Source of the DNA: Phnomibacter ginsenosidimutans
Lineage (GTDB): Bacteria > Bacteroidota > Bacteroidia > Chitinophagales > Chitinophagaceae
Direction of reading: 5' to 3'
Assembly (NCBI RefSeq): GCF_009740285.1
Contig: NZ_CP046566.1
Span: 853,501-917,500 of the forward strand
DNA length: 64,000 bases
The notes under the pieces were generated by a model. The model had not been told where the DNA came from, made no database searches, and worked only from the letters and a program-made list of their open reading frames with translations. Made by a program: the position numbers and the translations under genes. Positions 1-9,173 of this stretch are shown in pieces. The number at the start of each line of letters is the position of its first letter. The stretch's first letter is position 1.

Positions 1-977
1 AGCAGTGCACTGTTGCTTACTACGGATGGTACCATGTTCAGGTTAAGCCCGTTGCCAGCGCCGCTTGGCATCAGCACGGCTACGCTGCTGTACGTTATTT
101 TACCTGCATCGCTGGTGAGTTTGAGGCGGTAGAAAACCTTACTGCTACCGGCGTTTACATCTGCATAACTGAAAGGCAGGTTACAACGGGCAGCATCTGC
201 TTTTTCGCTGTATACTTTGCTGAAGTTTTTACCATCGATACTGCGCTGCACCTCAAACGTAGCATAGCTGCCGCTGCAGCTGGCACGCCAGTTGAGCTCA
301 GCCGTCTGACCCTGGCGGCGGGCATTGAATTGCTTTAGCGATACATTCAATGGTGTTTGAGGAAATTCGTTGCTGGCAGAAAAAGTAATGGGAGCAAATC
401 CAAAATTAGGGCCACCACCTGCAGTACCATCTCCAATGTTTTGTACCAGGGCTTCATTGCTGCGGTAGGCCGAAGCTGCTACATATGTAGCTACAAATTT
501 GAATCTGATAGGACCGGTAATGCCCAACTCCGATTTAGGAATGGTGCGGGTGGTAGTATTGCTATTGAAGCTGATGTAGGTAAGGCTGTTGGCGCCTCCG
601 GGTGTCAGCTCAAACAATACGGAGCCAAAATTGCCCCAAGCCATACCGTAGTCTGCCGTAAAACCTGCAGGAAAAGTAACTTCAGAAGCATTGGCACCAC
701 TGTTGCCCGATACTGAAGCACGGCCGCCATCGGCATCGTCATTAATGGTGCTGGTATTGGCTACGCCGCCCGTTTTAGAATCAAAATAAATCACCAGATT
801 GTCGTTCAGGGCTGCACCGGTAGTCAGCGTCAGCACAATGTCAGTGCCAGATTCTGCAATGGTAAGTGAGCCATTGCCAATGGTGCCGCCAAAACCGGTT
901 TTACCATTGCCATTGTACGTGTTTTGGCCATAGGCATGTCCGGCCAGCAACACTACTGCGAGTAGAAGTTTTTTCAT
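1..977 (-). CDS. Secreted protein, 3' end outside the window (probable T9SS cargo)
   Basis: The frame is open from an ATG at 977 to the window edge with no stop, so the C-terminus is missing. The first residues (MKKLLLAVVLLAGHAYGQ) are a clear signal peptide with a cleavage site near residue 18. The rest is rich in Gly, Asn, Thr and Ser, with short beta-strand-like segments. The last visible part, a Cys- and Val-rich stretch ending in FYRLKLTSDAGKITYSS, resembles the beta-sandwich that precedes a type IX secretion sorting domain in Bacteroidota. I infer an exported, possibly T9SS-sorted, surface protein. No catalytic motif is visible and the function is unknown. Confidence 0.7.
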   Translation of the reverse strand, partial: MKKLLLAVVLLAGHAYGQNTYNGNGKTGFGGTIGNGSLTIAESGTDIVLTLTTGAALNDNLVIYFDSKTGGVANTSTINDDADGGRASVSGNSGANASEVTFPAGFTADYGMAWGNFGSVLFELTPGGANSLTYISFNSNTTTRTIPKSELGITGPIRFKFVATYVAASAYRSNEALVQNIGDGTAGGGPNFGFAPITFSASNEFPQTPLNVSLKQFNARRQGQTAELNWRASCSGSYATFEVQRSIDGKNFSKVYSEKADAARCNLPFSYADVNAGSSKVFYRLKLTSDAGKITYSSVAVLMPSGAGNGLNLNMVPSVVSNSAL

Positions 978-1066
978 AAGCAAACATGTATTTTATACAC
1001 AATATTATGGGTGATTCACATTCAAATCGTACAGTTTTCGATGAAAAATATACCCTTAAAAAATGC

Positions 1067-3265
1067 TTAAACCACCCAAAGTCCGGCTTTGTTCAACCCA
1101 TTGATGGGCTTGTTGTCCCAAAACAGTTCAAAGTGTTCTAAACCGGCAGCAGTGTAGTCGGCTTTCACTTCTTGCAATGTCCACTGGCGGGGCTGGTCGA
1201 TGTGTATTTTTTGTAGTAGTTCATGCAGCCATTTCCCTTGGGTATCGGGCACACTAATGTTGATGGTTTTGCTACGGCTTTCAAAACGTAGCGATGCCAT
1301 GCTCCAACTGCTTCCTTTCTTCGTTTTTACAAAATACTCGATGGCTGGCTGCGGGCCGTAGTAGATCACTTTGGTATTGGCAGTGCTTGGGCTGCTATCG
1401 ACATTGGTCAAAATGTTGCGGATATAATCCGGGGCAATGCTGGTTTTGGGTACTTTGTGTTCAAACCATTTAAACAGCGGCACATCAAAACCTACACCGT
1501 GCATGTAGTTATGCAACGATTTTTTTAGACCGTCACTAAACATTTCATGTTCTGTTCCGCTGGGGTCTTCGTGTACCACATCGTTGTCAGCAAAGGTTGG
1601 TGTAAACGGAATGACAGCTTTTACGCCAAACTTTTCGGGAGCTAAACCAACCGGGCTGTGGGCCGTCATGGCAAACTGGTGCCAGAAGCCCGATTGCAAT
1701 ACGCCGCATTCAAACAGCTGGCGTACCATTTCCAAACTATCGATGGTTTCCTGTGCGGTTTGCGTAGGAAAACCATACATGAGGTAGGCATGCACCATAA
1801 TGCCTGCTTCGGTAAAATGCTTGTTTACCTTCGCCACCTGTGCCACAGTTATGCCTTTGTTGATGAGTTGCAGGAGGCGGTCGCTGGCTACTTCGAGGCC
1901 GCCGCTTACGGCAATGCAGCCCGCTGCTTTCAGCAGGAAGCAAAGGTCTTGGGTAAAGCTTTTTTCAAACCGCACATTGGTCCACCAGGCCACGTTGAGT
2001 TTGCGCCGCAATATTTCAATACTCAATGCTTTCATGAGTGAGGGCGGTGCCGCTTCATCTACAAAATGAAAACCATTGAAACCCGTTTGGGCAATGAGCT
2101 GCTCCATGCGGTCAACGATTTGTGCCGCAGCTACGGGCTCGTACAGCCGGATGTAATCGAGGCTCACATCGCAGAAGGTACATTTTCCCCAATAGCAGCC
2201 ATGTGCCATGGTGAGTTTATTCCAGCGGCCATCGCTCCACAAACTGTGCATGGGGTTCGCTATTTCTATAGCATTGATGTATTCCGTCAACAGCAGGTCG
2301 CTGTAATCTGGCGTACCTACATCACTCATTTTATAATCGCTGAAAGCGGGGCTGTTCTTGTAGTGAAGTACACCGTCTTGTAGGAGAAAACAGCGTTTCA
2401 ATTCGTCGGCGCTACATTCACGGTCAATGTATTTCAGCAGTTGTTCCAGTGGTCGTTCGCCATCATCCAGCGTGATGTAATGAAAAAATTCAAACACCCG
2501 TGTATCGCTGAGGCTGCGCAGCTCAGTATTGGCAAAGCCGCCACCCATGGCTACCTGAATCTGTGGATGCTGTTTGCGGATGTGCTGCGCAATGCGAAAG
2601 GCACTGAACAAATTACCCGGAAAAGGCACCGATAATGCTACCAGTTTCGGTTGTGCTTTTTGAATATGAGCTTCCAGCAAATTCATGCTGATGCTGTCAA
2701 TCCAACTCAGCGGTTGCTGTAAGGTTTGATACAGTTCATCGAAACTGTTGGCACTTCGGCCCAGCCTTTCGGCATAGCGGCTAAAGCCAAAATGCTCGTC
2801 GATGTTTTCTTTCACAAAATCACCGAGGTCTTCGAGGTACATGGTGGCCACATGCTTGGCCTGATCCTGAAAGCCCATGTTGCCGAATGAAAACTGCAGG
2901 TCGTCGAGCTGCGCAAAACGAGCCGCTTCGGGTAAAAATCCACGTTTGGCTATAAGCTGCGCCAGGGTGGGTTTCTTGCCTTGCAAAAAGGCTATAGCAT
3001 CGTCGATGGTATGGATGTAATTGTCCTGCAGGGCAAAAATGCGGCGGCTATTGTCGCTGAACTGATCGGCTTTGGCAGCGGCCCGGGCAAACATGTCCTG
3101 CAATCCTTGTCGGCAAAACATCCGCAGCGTTACCTCAATGCCCAAATCGGCCTGCCGGCAGCTGATGCCCTTGGTGTTGAAAAAACCTTTGAGGTAGGCC
3201 GTAGCCGGGTAGGGCGTATTCAACTGGGTAAATGCAGGCGTAATCAGCAGGATATCTGTTGGCAA
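1067..3265 (-). CDS. B12-binding domain radical SAM protein
   Basis: The N-terminal half (from PTDILLITPAF) has the Rossmann-like look of a cobalamin-binding domain, with AMGGGFAN near residue 245. It is followed by a radical SAM core whose cluster motif is GCYWGKCTFC, cysteines at about 357, 362 and 365 of the product described here. This C-x4-C-x2-C variant is common in B12-dependent radical SAM proteins. Substrate is unknown. The frame is open back to an ATG at 3388, but residues 7-30 of that longer version translate a low-complexity repeat. A TATTTTTG promoter box lies inside it at 3282-3289, so I prefer the TTG at 3265 just before the conserved sequence. The start is the uncertain part; the family call is firm. 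Confidence 0.85.
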   Translation of the reverse strand: MPTDILLITPAFTQLNTPYPATAYLKGFFNTKGISCRQADLGIEVTLRMFCRQGLQDMFARAAAKADQFSDNSRRIFALQDNYIHTIDDAIAFLQGKKPTLAQLIAKRGFLPEAARFAQLDDLQFSFGNMGFQDQAKHVATMYLEDLGDFVKENIDEHFGFSRYAERLGRSANSFDELYQTLQQPLSWIDSISMNLLEAHIQKAQPKLVALSVPFPGNLFSAFRIAQHIRKQHPQIQVAMGGGFANTELRSLSDTRVFEFFHYITLDDGERPLEQLLKYIDRECSADELKRCFLLQDGVLHYKNSPAFSDYKMSDVGTPDYSDLLLTEYINAIEIANPMHSLWSDGRWNKLTMAHGCYWGKCTFCDVSLDYIRLYEPVAAAQIVDRMEQLIAQTGFNGFHFVDEAAPPSLMKALSIEILRRKLNVAWWTNVRFEKSFTQDLCFLLKAAGCIAVSGGLEVASDRLLQLINKGITVAQVAKVNKHFTEAGIMVHAYLMYGFPTQTAQETIDSLEMVRQLFECGVLQSGFWHQFAMTAHSPVGLAPEKFGVKAVIPFTPTFADNDVVHEDPSGTEHEMFSDGLKKSLHNYMHGVGFDVPLFKWFEHKVPKTSIAPDYIRNILTNVDSSPSTANTKVIYYGPQPAIEYFVKTKKGSSWSMASLRFESRSKTINISVPDTQGKWLHELLQKIHIDQPRQWTLQEVKADYTAAGLEHFELFWDNKPINGLNKAGLWVV

Positions 3266-3281
3266 CGGAGAGGAGTTTCGG

Positions 3282-3289
3282 CAAAAATA
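3282..3289 (-). promoter_or_regulatory. Candidate -7 box for the radical SAM gene
   Basis: The minus strand reads TATTTTTG, a perfect match to the Bacteroidota -7 consensus TAnnTTTG, about 17 nt upstream of the TTG at 3265. No good -33 TTTG is seen at the usual 18-19 nt spacing, so this is a half-supported promoter. It is used here mainly as an argument for the downstream start. Confidence 0.4.
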
Positions 3290-3330
3290 GTTGGTTGAAG
3301 GCAAGGTTAAGGACGAGGTTAGGGTTGAAG

Positions 3331-3360
3331 CGTTTGTAGTTTGTGGTTTGTGGTTGGCAG
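3331..3360. repeat. CTGCCAAC/CAAAC word repeat
   Basis: On the minus strand this reads CTGCCAAC followed by three iterations of CACAAAC/CACAAAC/TACAAAC. It is degenerate and tandem in character. The 14-mer TTTGTGGTTGGCAG here differs by one base from TTTGTAGTTGGCAG inside hisS (26557-26570). It lies at the 5' edge of the radical SAM reading frame. Confidence 0.6.
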
Positions 3361-3406
3361 GGAAATCAGTTGCCAGTTTCTTCATCACCCGTTTTCTATT
3401 TCCCCA

Positions 3407-3485
3407 AATCCTTCGTGTCCCTTTGCGCCTTCGTGACTTGGTGGTTCCCTAATCCCTAATTTCTAATCTCTAATTCCTGATTCCC
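3407..3485. repeat. AACCACxAAG repeat plus AATTAG-type tract
   Basis: Read on the minus strand from 3446 to 3407: AACCACCAAGTCACGAAG, then GCGCAAAGGGACACGAAGGA and TTTGG. The same scheme recurs twice at 47055-47180. Next to it (3447-3485) is a tract of five degenerate units of the type AATTAG/GATTAG (plus strand CCTAATCCCTAATTTCTAATC). No reading frame of its own is seen. It fills most of the space between the radical SAM gene and grpE. Confidence 0.65.
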
Positions 3486-3522
3486 GCCACCCGCTTCCTG
3501 TCATTTTTGCACTTCGCCTGCG

Positions 3523-3552
3523 TTGGCAGCATTCTTGTGGCTTCTACATTTG
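3523..3552 (+). promoter_or_regulatory. grpE-dnaJ promoter
   Basis: TTG at 3523-3525, a 19-nt spacer, then TACATTTG at 3545-3552. This matches the Bacteroidota sigma-factor consensus (TTTG, about 19 nt, TAnnTTTG). Transcription would start near 3559, giving a leader of about 10 nt to the ATG at 3569 or about 43 nt to the in-frame ATG at 3602. Confidence 0.6.
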
Positions 3553-3568
3553 CACTCAATTTGTAGCT

Positions 3569-4150
3569 ATGGAACAGCAAGAATTGCATAAAAACGAAGA
3601 AATGACTGACAATAACGCAGAAGCAGTAGCCGGCGAAAGCATGAACACGGATGAAAATGTAGCAGGTACCAACAACCTGAATGAAGCCGTGGCTACCGAA
3701 AATGAAATGGAAAAACTGCAGGCAGAGCTGGCTGAGCAGAAAGACAAATACCTGCGCCTTTTTGCCGAGTTCGACAACTACAAACGGCGTACTGCTAAAG
3801 AACGCATTGAGCTGATGCAAACCGCCGGCCGCGAAGTGATTGGCTCCCTGCTGGATGTGCTCGACGACAGCGAAAGGGCCGAAAAAACCATGGAAACAGC
3901 ACAAGATGTAGCCGTGGTGAAAGAAGGGGTGCAATTGGTATTTGCCAAGTTGCGCAGCACCCTGGAGCAAAAAGGCCTCAAACCCATGAGCAGCGTAGGT
4001 GAGGAGTTCAACCCCGACCTGCACGAAGCCATCACCGAAATTCCTGCCCCCACCGAAGACCTGCAGGGCAAGGTGATAGACCAGGTACAAAAAGGCTATT
4101 ACCTCGGCGAAAAGATTATCCGCTTTGCAAAAGTGGTGGTCGGAAAATAA
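3569..4150 (+). CDS. grpE: Nucleotide exchange factor GrpE
   Basis: GrpE releases ADP from DnaK in the Hsp70 cycle. The protein (193 aa, usual size) has an acidic, disordered N-terminus, a long coiled coil (about 50-110) with the family signature RLFAEFDNYKRRTAKER, and a beta-rich C-terminus with FNPDLHEAI and the ending GYYLGEKIIRFAKVVVGK. dnaJ follows 115 bp downstream on the same strand, the usual chaperone pairing. dnaK is not in the window. The start could instead be the ATG at 3602 (MTDNN...), which would leave a more normal leader after the promoter at 3523-3552. Confidence 0.96.
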   Translation: MEQQELHKNEEMTDNNAEAVAGESMNTDENVAGTNNLNEAVATENEMEKLQAELAEQKDKYLRLFAEFDNYKRRTAKERIELMQTAGREVIGSLLDVLDDSERAEKTMETAQDVAVVKEGVQLVFAKLRSTLEQKGLKPMSSVGEEFNPDLHEAITEIPAPTEDLQGKVIDQVQKGYYLGEKIIRFAKVVVGK

Positions 4151-4262
4151 TGTGCAGATGGGCAAATGTGAAAATGTGCCAATGCACTCATTCATCACCA
4201 GCCTGTTTTATATCACCAAGCTCCATTAGCACATTCGCTTATTGGCACATTGGCAAATTAAG
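4151..4262. repeat. GCACATT-type degenerate inverted repeat between grpE and dnaJ
   Basis: The left part (4151-4187) carries GGCAAATGTG, AAAATGTGCC and AATGCAC. The right part (4226-4260) carries TTAGCACATT, CGCTTATT, GGCACATT and GGCAAATTA. The right part is roughly the reverse complement of the left, so the spacer could fold into an imperfect long hairpin. No gene is seen in it. Confidence 0.55.
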
Positions 4263-4265
4263 TTT

Positions 4266-5444
4266 ATGAGTTCGAAAAGAGATTTTTACGAAATACTGGG
4301 CGTTAGCAAAACCGCTTCGGCCGATGAGATTAAGAAAGCTTATCGCAAGGTGGCCATGCAATACCACCCCGACCGCAACCCCGGCGATAAGGCGGCTGAA
4401 GAGAAGTTTAAAGAAGCCGCTGAGGCCTATGAAATTTTGAGTGACGCCGACAAGCGGGCACAATACGACCGTTTTGGTCATGCGGCATTTGGTCCCGGCC
4501 GTGGTCCCGGTGGCGGTGGTCACCCCGGCGGCATGAACATGGATGATATTTTCAGCCAGTTCGGCGACATTTTTGGTGATGATATTTTCGGCAGCTTCTT
4601 TGGCGGCGGTGGTGGCCGTGGCGGTCGTGGCGGCCAGAGCCGTGCCCGTGGTACCCGTGGCAGCGACCTGCGGGTAAAAATCAAACTCAACTTTGAAGAG
4701 ATTGCCAAAGGCGCCAGCAAAACCATCAAGGTGAAAAAATACGTGGGTTGCCAAACCTGCGGCGGCAGCGGTGCCAAAGACAAAAGCAGTGTGCAAACCT
4801 GCGGTACCTGCGGCGGTAGCGGCCAGGTGCGCCGGGTGCAAAACACCTTCCTCGGTCAAATGCAAACCGTAACTACCTGCCCAACCTGTAATGGTGAAGG
4901 CACCAGCATCACCGCCAAGTGCGGCAGCTGCAAAGGCGACGGTCGGGTGTTTGGCGAAGAAACCGTAACTGTGAACATACCTGCCGGTGTACACGAAGGC
5001 ATTGAACTGCGGGTAGAAGGCAAAGGCAACGCCGGCGAACGGGGTGGCTATGCCGGCGATCTGCGGGTGCTGATTGAAGAAGAACCACATGCAGAACTGC
5101 ACCGCGATGGATTGAACGTGGCTTACGAATTATACGTGTCGTTCCCCGATGCGGTGTTTGGCACCGAAGTACAGGTGCCGACCATTGATGGTAAGGCCAA
5201 AATCAAAATTCCAGCCGGTACGCAGAGTGGTAAAATTTTCCGCCTCAAAGGCAAAGGCTTCCCCAGCTTGCAGAGCTACGAAAAAGGCGACCAGCTCATT
5301 CATGTAAATGTGTGGACGCCACAGCATGTAAGCAGCGAAGAAAAAGCCATGTTGGAAAAAATGAATGGCAGTCAAAACTTTCAACCTGCACCAGATAAAA
5401 ACAGCAAATCCTTCTTCCAGAAAGTGAAGGAAATGTTTGAATAA
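4266..5444 (+). CDS. dnaJ: Molecular chaperone DnaJ
   Basis: Hsp40 co-chaperone of DnaK. The domains are in canonical order: J domain (about 5-70) with HPD at 34-36, a Gly/Phe-rich linker unusually rich in Gly and Arg ([11 protein letters not shown]), a zinc domain with four CxxCxGxG repeats ([32 protein letters not shown]), and the two C-terminal beta domains. The product is 392 aa from the ATG at 4266. An upstream in-frame ATG at 4242 would add eight residues encoded by the GCACATT repeat and is rejected. It probably shares the grpE promoter. Confidence 0.97.
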   Translation: MSSKRDFYEILGVSKTASADEIKKAYRKVAMQYHPDRNPGDKAAEEKFKEAAEAYEILSDADKRAQYDRFGHAAFGPGRGPGGGGHPGGMNMDDIFSQFGDIFGDDIFGSFFGGGGGRGGRGGQSRARGTRGSDLRVKIKLNFEEIAKGASKTIKVKKYVGCQTCGGSGAKDKSSVQTCGTCGGSGQVRRVQNTFLGQMQTVTTCPTCNGEGTSITAKCGSCKGDGRVFGEETVTVNIPAGVHEGIELRVEGKGNAGERGGYAGDLRVLIEEEPHAELHRDGLNVAYELYVSFPDAVFGTEVQVPTIDGKAKIKIPAGTQSGKIFRLKGKGFPSLQSYEKGDQLIHVNVWTPQHVSSEEKAMLEKMNGSQNFQPAPDKNSKSFFQKVKEMFE

Positions 5445-5465
5445 CGGAACTGTATTTCAGTAATC

Positions 5466-5499
5466 AATAGCCATCCAAAAAGGGTGGCTATTTTGTTTT
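5466..5499. terminator. Bidirectional terminator between dnaJ and the VWA gene
   Basis: An 11-bp stem (AATAGCCATCC / GGGTGGCTATT, one G-T pair) with loop AAAAA is followed by TTGTTTT on the plus strand. The VWA gene's stop codon (minus strand) lies in the right arm, so the hairpin sits exactly at the convergent gene ends. Confidence 0.8.
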
Positions 5500-7293
5500 C
5501 CGCTTTTTGCGCCAGCGCTGTTGAATGGGTGCTGGATTGTACACCTGTTGTGTTTGCTGCAGCAATTGTAAAAAGCCTGCATCCGATTTGTTCTCGGCGG
5601 CAAAGCATTGTGCAGCCAGCGTCATCACATCTGTAAAAGATACGGGCTGTTGTGGCGTAGCTTGCCGGAGCAGCTGTCCGTACCAGGCCAGGGTTGTTGC
5701 TTTTTTAAACGCGGTATCAGCCAACGGCAAAGCCATAGGCACTGCAGTAAATGGAACGTTGTGGGCAATCTGTACACTATCCCGCAGCAGGCACTTGTAT
5801 TGCAATTCCCAGGAGCCTTGCAGTGGTGTTTGAATACTGGCATTGCCCTTGGGTACTATTTCCAGCATGGCCACAATGGTTTGGCCCGAGCCGATGTTGG
5901 CGCCATTCAACAGCAGTGTATTGTTGGCCAAAGCTTGCTTTCTGTTGTCGTAGCCAACGAGCTTGTATTGCTGCATCACGCTGCTGTCGAAATACACATG
6001 AATGCTGGCGTCGGCGGCTACATGGTAGAGGTTTTCCGTCAGCTCTTGTACCATCACTTTTTGGGCTTCTTCTTCGGTATCGAGGTAAGCAAAATTGCCA
6101 TTGCCCATTTTGGCCAGCACTTCAATTTTACTGTCTTTATAGTTGCCCATGCCCACACCCAAACAACTGAGTGTAACTCCGGTATGTCTGTATGCTTTGA
6201 TGAGTCTTTCCAGTGCTTCATCTTCGGTGATGCCCATGTTGAAATCGCCATCGGTAGCCAGTATCACTTTGTTGACGCCGCTATCCAATGCATTGGTAGT
6301 AGCCAGTTCATACGCCAGTTGAATGCCATTGGAGCCTGCAGTGGCACCACCGGCAATGAGTGCATCAATAGCAGCACGTATACTGTCTTTATACTGGCCC
6401 GAAATGGGTGGCAACATAATGCCCGGCGAACCGCCGTAAGTGACGATGGCTACCCTGTCTTGCGGCCGCAAATGCTCCACCAATTTTTTAAAACCATTCT
6501 TCAACAAAGGCAGGCGGTTGTTTTCTTCCATGGAACCGCTGTTGTCTATCAGAAAAACCATGTTGGCCGGGGGTAAATTTTCTACGGGAATTTTTGGGGC
6601 TACTACATTTAGCATCAACAACAAATGGTTGGCATTCCAGGGGCAGACAGATAATGCAGATGCCATGCCCATGCTGCTGTCGCCGGGTTGTGCCTGTGGC
6701 AGTTGAAGATTAAAATAATTCCAGAGTTCTTCTATACGTACGGCATTGGGCGGTACCTGTGTGCTGTGGGCTATAAACCGACGGATATTACTATACGATG
6801 CATGGTTGTTGTTGGGTACAAAACCAACAGAAGGAAACGCACTTGTATTGGTGAAATGATTGGGCACAATTTCGTTGTACGATTCGCCATTGCCCGTAGC
6901 TATTTCCGTGACATGTTGTTTTTGCTGTGGCGCCATGCTCAGGCTCGATAGTCTGCTTTCCAGTTTAGCTTTTTGCAGCATGGTAGCGTTGTATCGAAGC
7001 ACAACCTGCTGGTATTTGCCGTGCATCAATACTATTTGCGTAGTGTCAAATCCTTCGGCATAGCAGGTGGCTGTATCCGTTGATACAAAGGCAGAAATGC
7101 CAAACTCGCCACCACTGCCGGCCTGATACAGCAACTGATTGCTGCGCAGTTTGATGTTGACAAAAGGAATGAGGGTGCCCGTGCTGTCTTTGAAACCACC
7201 TGTAAAATAGAATGACTGTGCATGGCTCACGGCGGGGCAGAGGAGCAGGCACAGCAAAACGCATTTACCGATATGTTGCAGGTAGTGTAGCAT
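5488..7293 (-). CDS. Secreted von Willebrand factor A (YfbK-like) protein
   Basis: About 600 aa with a signal peptide (LLCLLLCPAVSHA). An N-terminal beta domain resembling a carboxypeptidase regulatory-like fold (about 25-90) follows. Next comes the YfbK-type segment before the VWA domain (FIAHSTQVPPNAVRIEELWNYF without a gap), and a VWA domain with the metal-site motif DNSGS (DxSxS) in MVFLIDNSGSMEEN and later ATDGDFNMG. The C-terminal third fits the DUF3520-type extension of this family. The role is unknown; such proteins are periplasmic or surface metal-dependent adhesion or scaffold proteins. The first in-frame ATG is at 7317; I chose 7293 because it starts the hydrophobic leader directly. 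hpt lies upstream on the same strand. Confidence 0.8.
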   Translation of the reverse strand: MLHYLQHIGKCVLLCLLLCPAVSHAQSFYFTGGFKDSTGTLIPFVNIKLRSNQLLYQAGSGGEFGISAFVSTDTATCYAEGFDTTQIVLMHGKYQQVVLRYNATMLQKAKLESRLSSLSMAPQQKQHVTEIATGNGESYNEIVPNHFTNTSAFPSVGFVPNNNHASYSNIRRFIAHSTQVPPNAVRIEELWNYFNLQLPQAQPGDSSMGMASALSVCPWNANHLLLMLNVVAPKIPVENLPPANMVFLIDNSGSMEENNRLPLLKNGFKKLVEHLRPQDRVAIVTYGGSPGIMLPPISGQYKDSIRAAIDALIAGGATAGSNGIQLAYELATTNALDSGVNKVILATDGDFNMGITEDEALERLIKAYRHTGVTLSCLGVGMGNYKDSKIEVLAKMGNGNFAYLDTEEEAQKVMVQELTENLYHVAADASIHVYFDSSVMQQYKLVGYDNRKQALANNTLLLNGANIGSGQTIVAMLEIVPKGNASIQTPLQGSWELQYKCLLRDSVQIAHNVPFTAVPMALPLADTAFKKATTLAWYGQLLRQATPQQPVSFTDVMTLAAQCFAAENKSDAGFLQLLQQTQQVYNPAPIQQRWRKKRKTK

Positions 7294-7353
7294 GATGGCA
7301 CAGCGGTACCACGGCATTTCTTCAGCACCTACAACGTAGCGGCCGTGGTTTTA

Positions 7354-7893
7354 TTAGTCTTTCAGCTGATAAATTTCAGGCAAATTGCGACCAAAACCAT
7401 CATAATCAAGGCCATAGCCTACCACAAATTTGTTGGGGATGGTAATGCCGATGTATTTCAGGTCGAGGGGATGCACCTGCGCCTCGGGCTTGTGCAGCAG
7501 GGTGCAAATAGACAAGCTGGCCGGTTGCTGGTGTTCTATTTCGGGCAGAAAAGCCGACAGTGTTTTGCCGGTGTCTACAATGTCTTCAAGGATAATGACG
7601 TGGCGGTTTTTAATCACTGTGTCCAAACCGATAGCCGTAATCACATGGCCGCTGCTCTTGGTGCCTTTGTAAGAAGCCAGTTTGATAAAACAGATTTCAG
7701 CCGGAAAGTCGAGCTTCTTAAACAGATCGGAAGAAAACATGAACGAGCCGTTCAGGATGGCAATAAACAACGGCGTTTTGTCGCCATAGTCTGCTTTGAT
7801 TTGTGCCGCCAGCGTAGCAATACTTGCATCAATGGTTTCGGCATCCAAAAAAGGTACAAAAGATTTATCGAGAACCTGAACGCTGGCAGACAT
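7354..7893 (-). CDS. hpt: Hypoxanthine phosphoribosyltransferase
   Basis: Purine salvage enzyme that makes IMP or GMP from hypoxanthine or guanine and PRPP in the cytoplasm. The PRPP-binding motif is VIILEDIVDTGKTL (about residues 95-108). The N-terminal FIAILNGSFMF and the C-terminal FVVGYGLDYDGFGRNLP are also typical of bacterial HPRT. The length, 179 aa, is normal. A well-spaced promoter lies just upstream (7915-7945). The VWA gene follows 60 bp downstream on the same strand and could be read through. Confidence 0.95.
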   Translation of the reverse strand: MSASVQVLDKSFVPFLDAETIDASIATLAAQIKADYGDKTPLFIAILNGSFMFSSDLFKKLDFPAEICFIKLASYKGTKSSGHVITAIGLDTVIKNRHVIILEDIVDTGKTLSAFLPEIEHQQPASLSICTLLHKPEAQVHPLDLKYIGITIPNKFVVGYGLDYDGFGRNLPEIYQLKD

Positions 7894-7914
7894 AACGGCT
7901 GAGTTTTAAAGCGG

Positions 7915-7945
7915 CGAAAGTACGACCCCACCCGCCATCAGCAAA
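7915..7945 (-). promoter_or_regulatory. hpt promoter
   Basis: On the minus strand: TTTG (7945-7942), exactly 19 nt, then TACTTTCG (7922-7915), which matches TAnnTTTG except for one base. The predicted start of transcription is 15-20 nt before the hpt ATG at 7893. Confidence 0.6.
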
Positions 7946-7970
7946 AAGAACTGCGGGCAAGGCACCACAC

Positions 7971-9051
7971 TTATTTGCTACGTACAGTGCTGTTAGTCGC
8001 TGGCTGCAGCAATACTTTGGTGCCGGCAGCCAATGGTTCGTTGGCGTTGAGCTTGTTCCATTCTTGCAGTTGTGCCAGCCGTATGCCTTCTGTTTGGCTG
8101 ATCTGCCACAAGGTTTGGCCTTCGTGACTGGTTACAAATGGCTTGTCCGATTTTTTCTTTTTCCGCTCTACAAACAGCAGTTGTGCCTGCGGCAAAATAT
8201 CGGTGCGGGGCATGTCGTTGAACTGCAGCAAATCTGCCAATGCCAGTTGGTTGTTGGCAGCAATGGCCAGCAGGCTTGCTGCCCGCTTCGGCCCACATTA
8301 CCTTGGTTTCATTGATATAAAAATAGCCGGAAGGGTAAGTTGTATTGGTGGCTACTGCAGCAGTTGATTTCGCAGTGGCAGGTTCGTTGTTTACCTCAAT
8401 TGCAGCAGGTTTGGCTACCACTGGTGCCGGCGTTACTACTTGCTCCGCCACGGTTGGTTGTGACTGTTCCTTTGCTTCGCTGGCGGGTGTTGTTACAGCA
8501 GGTGTTGCAGGTGCAGGTGTATTGTTTTGCAAAGCCATAGCAGTAATGCTTTGCAGGTTGTTTTCTTCAATCACTTTAATGAGCTGCGCTACATAACGGG
8601 GGTTGGTAGCATAGCCGGCTTTTTTCAATCCTTCGGCCCAGCCTTTGTAATCATTTACATCGAGGGTAAACAGGGCCGCATAACGACCATTGGCTTTCAG
8701 AAAGTTGGAGTGGTCGCGGTACGATTCTTCGGCAGAGGCATAGGCCCGAAAGCATTCGCCACGGGCGTCGTCATCATGGTACACTTTATCGCCGGTCCAG
8801 GTGGCTTTGCATTTTATACCGAAATGATTGTTGCTGCGGTTTACCAAATCGCCTTTGCCGGCGCCACTTTCCAGCAGGCCCTGTGCCAGTTTGATGGAAG
8901 CCGGTACACCAGTGCGTTGCTGTTCGGCTATGGCCAAGGGTGCATAGGTAGCAATGTATTGCTGGTAGGCTGAGTCTTGTGCTTTGCCGGCAAGCATCAG
9001 CAGCATAAAAAGTACAGTGGTAATTCCTTTCATCATTTTCCGCATCATCAT
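7971..9051 (-). CDS. Secreted glucosaminidase (GH73-like) with LysM domain, frameshifted
   Basis: Signal peptide (MKGITTVLFMLLMLAGKAQ), then a mannosyl-glycoprotein endo-beta-N-acetylglucosaminidase/FlgJ-like domain. Key strings are GVPASIKLAQGLLESGAGKG (catalytic Glu in LLESG), HFGIKC and YRDHSNFLK. A Pro/Ala/Thr linker follows, then a region like other Bacteroidota homologues (FYINETKVMWAEAGS...), and a LysM repeat (SHEGQTLWQISQTEGIRLAQ) near the end. It would cleave peptidoglycan. The frame breaks at about 8277: one extra A in AGCAAGC shifts the reading, and removing it gives AGSSLLAIAANNQLALADLL. I regard this as a sequence error. Confidence 0.82.
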
Positions 9052-9173
9052 TCATTTACTGGCGGCAAATAAAATGCCAATTCTACAAACGGGGGCAAGC
9101 TACAGCATGCAACTCAGCGGGCTTGGCCACTTTTATACACGACACGTAGGATTGCGTGGAAAGTAGTAGGCAT

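Noticed and set aside
3407..3485. CRISPR array
   Set aside because: Units are 10-11 bp, degenerate and contiguous, with no spacers and no cas genes.
4239..5102. 287-aa minus-strand frame opposite dnaJ, rich in Ala, Gly and Thr
   Set aside because: Shadow of the Gly-rich region of dnaJ; its composition mirrors the sense codons.
5608..6576. 322-aa plus-strand frame opposite the VWA gene
   Set aside because: The sense frame has a signal peptide and a VWA metal motif. The plus-strand frame has no recognisable domain.
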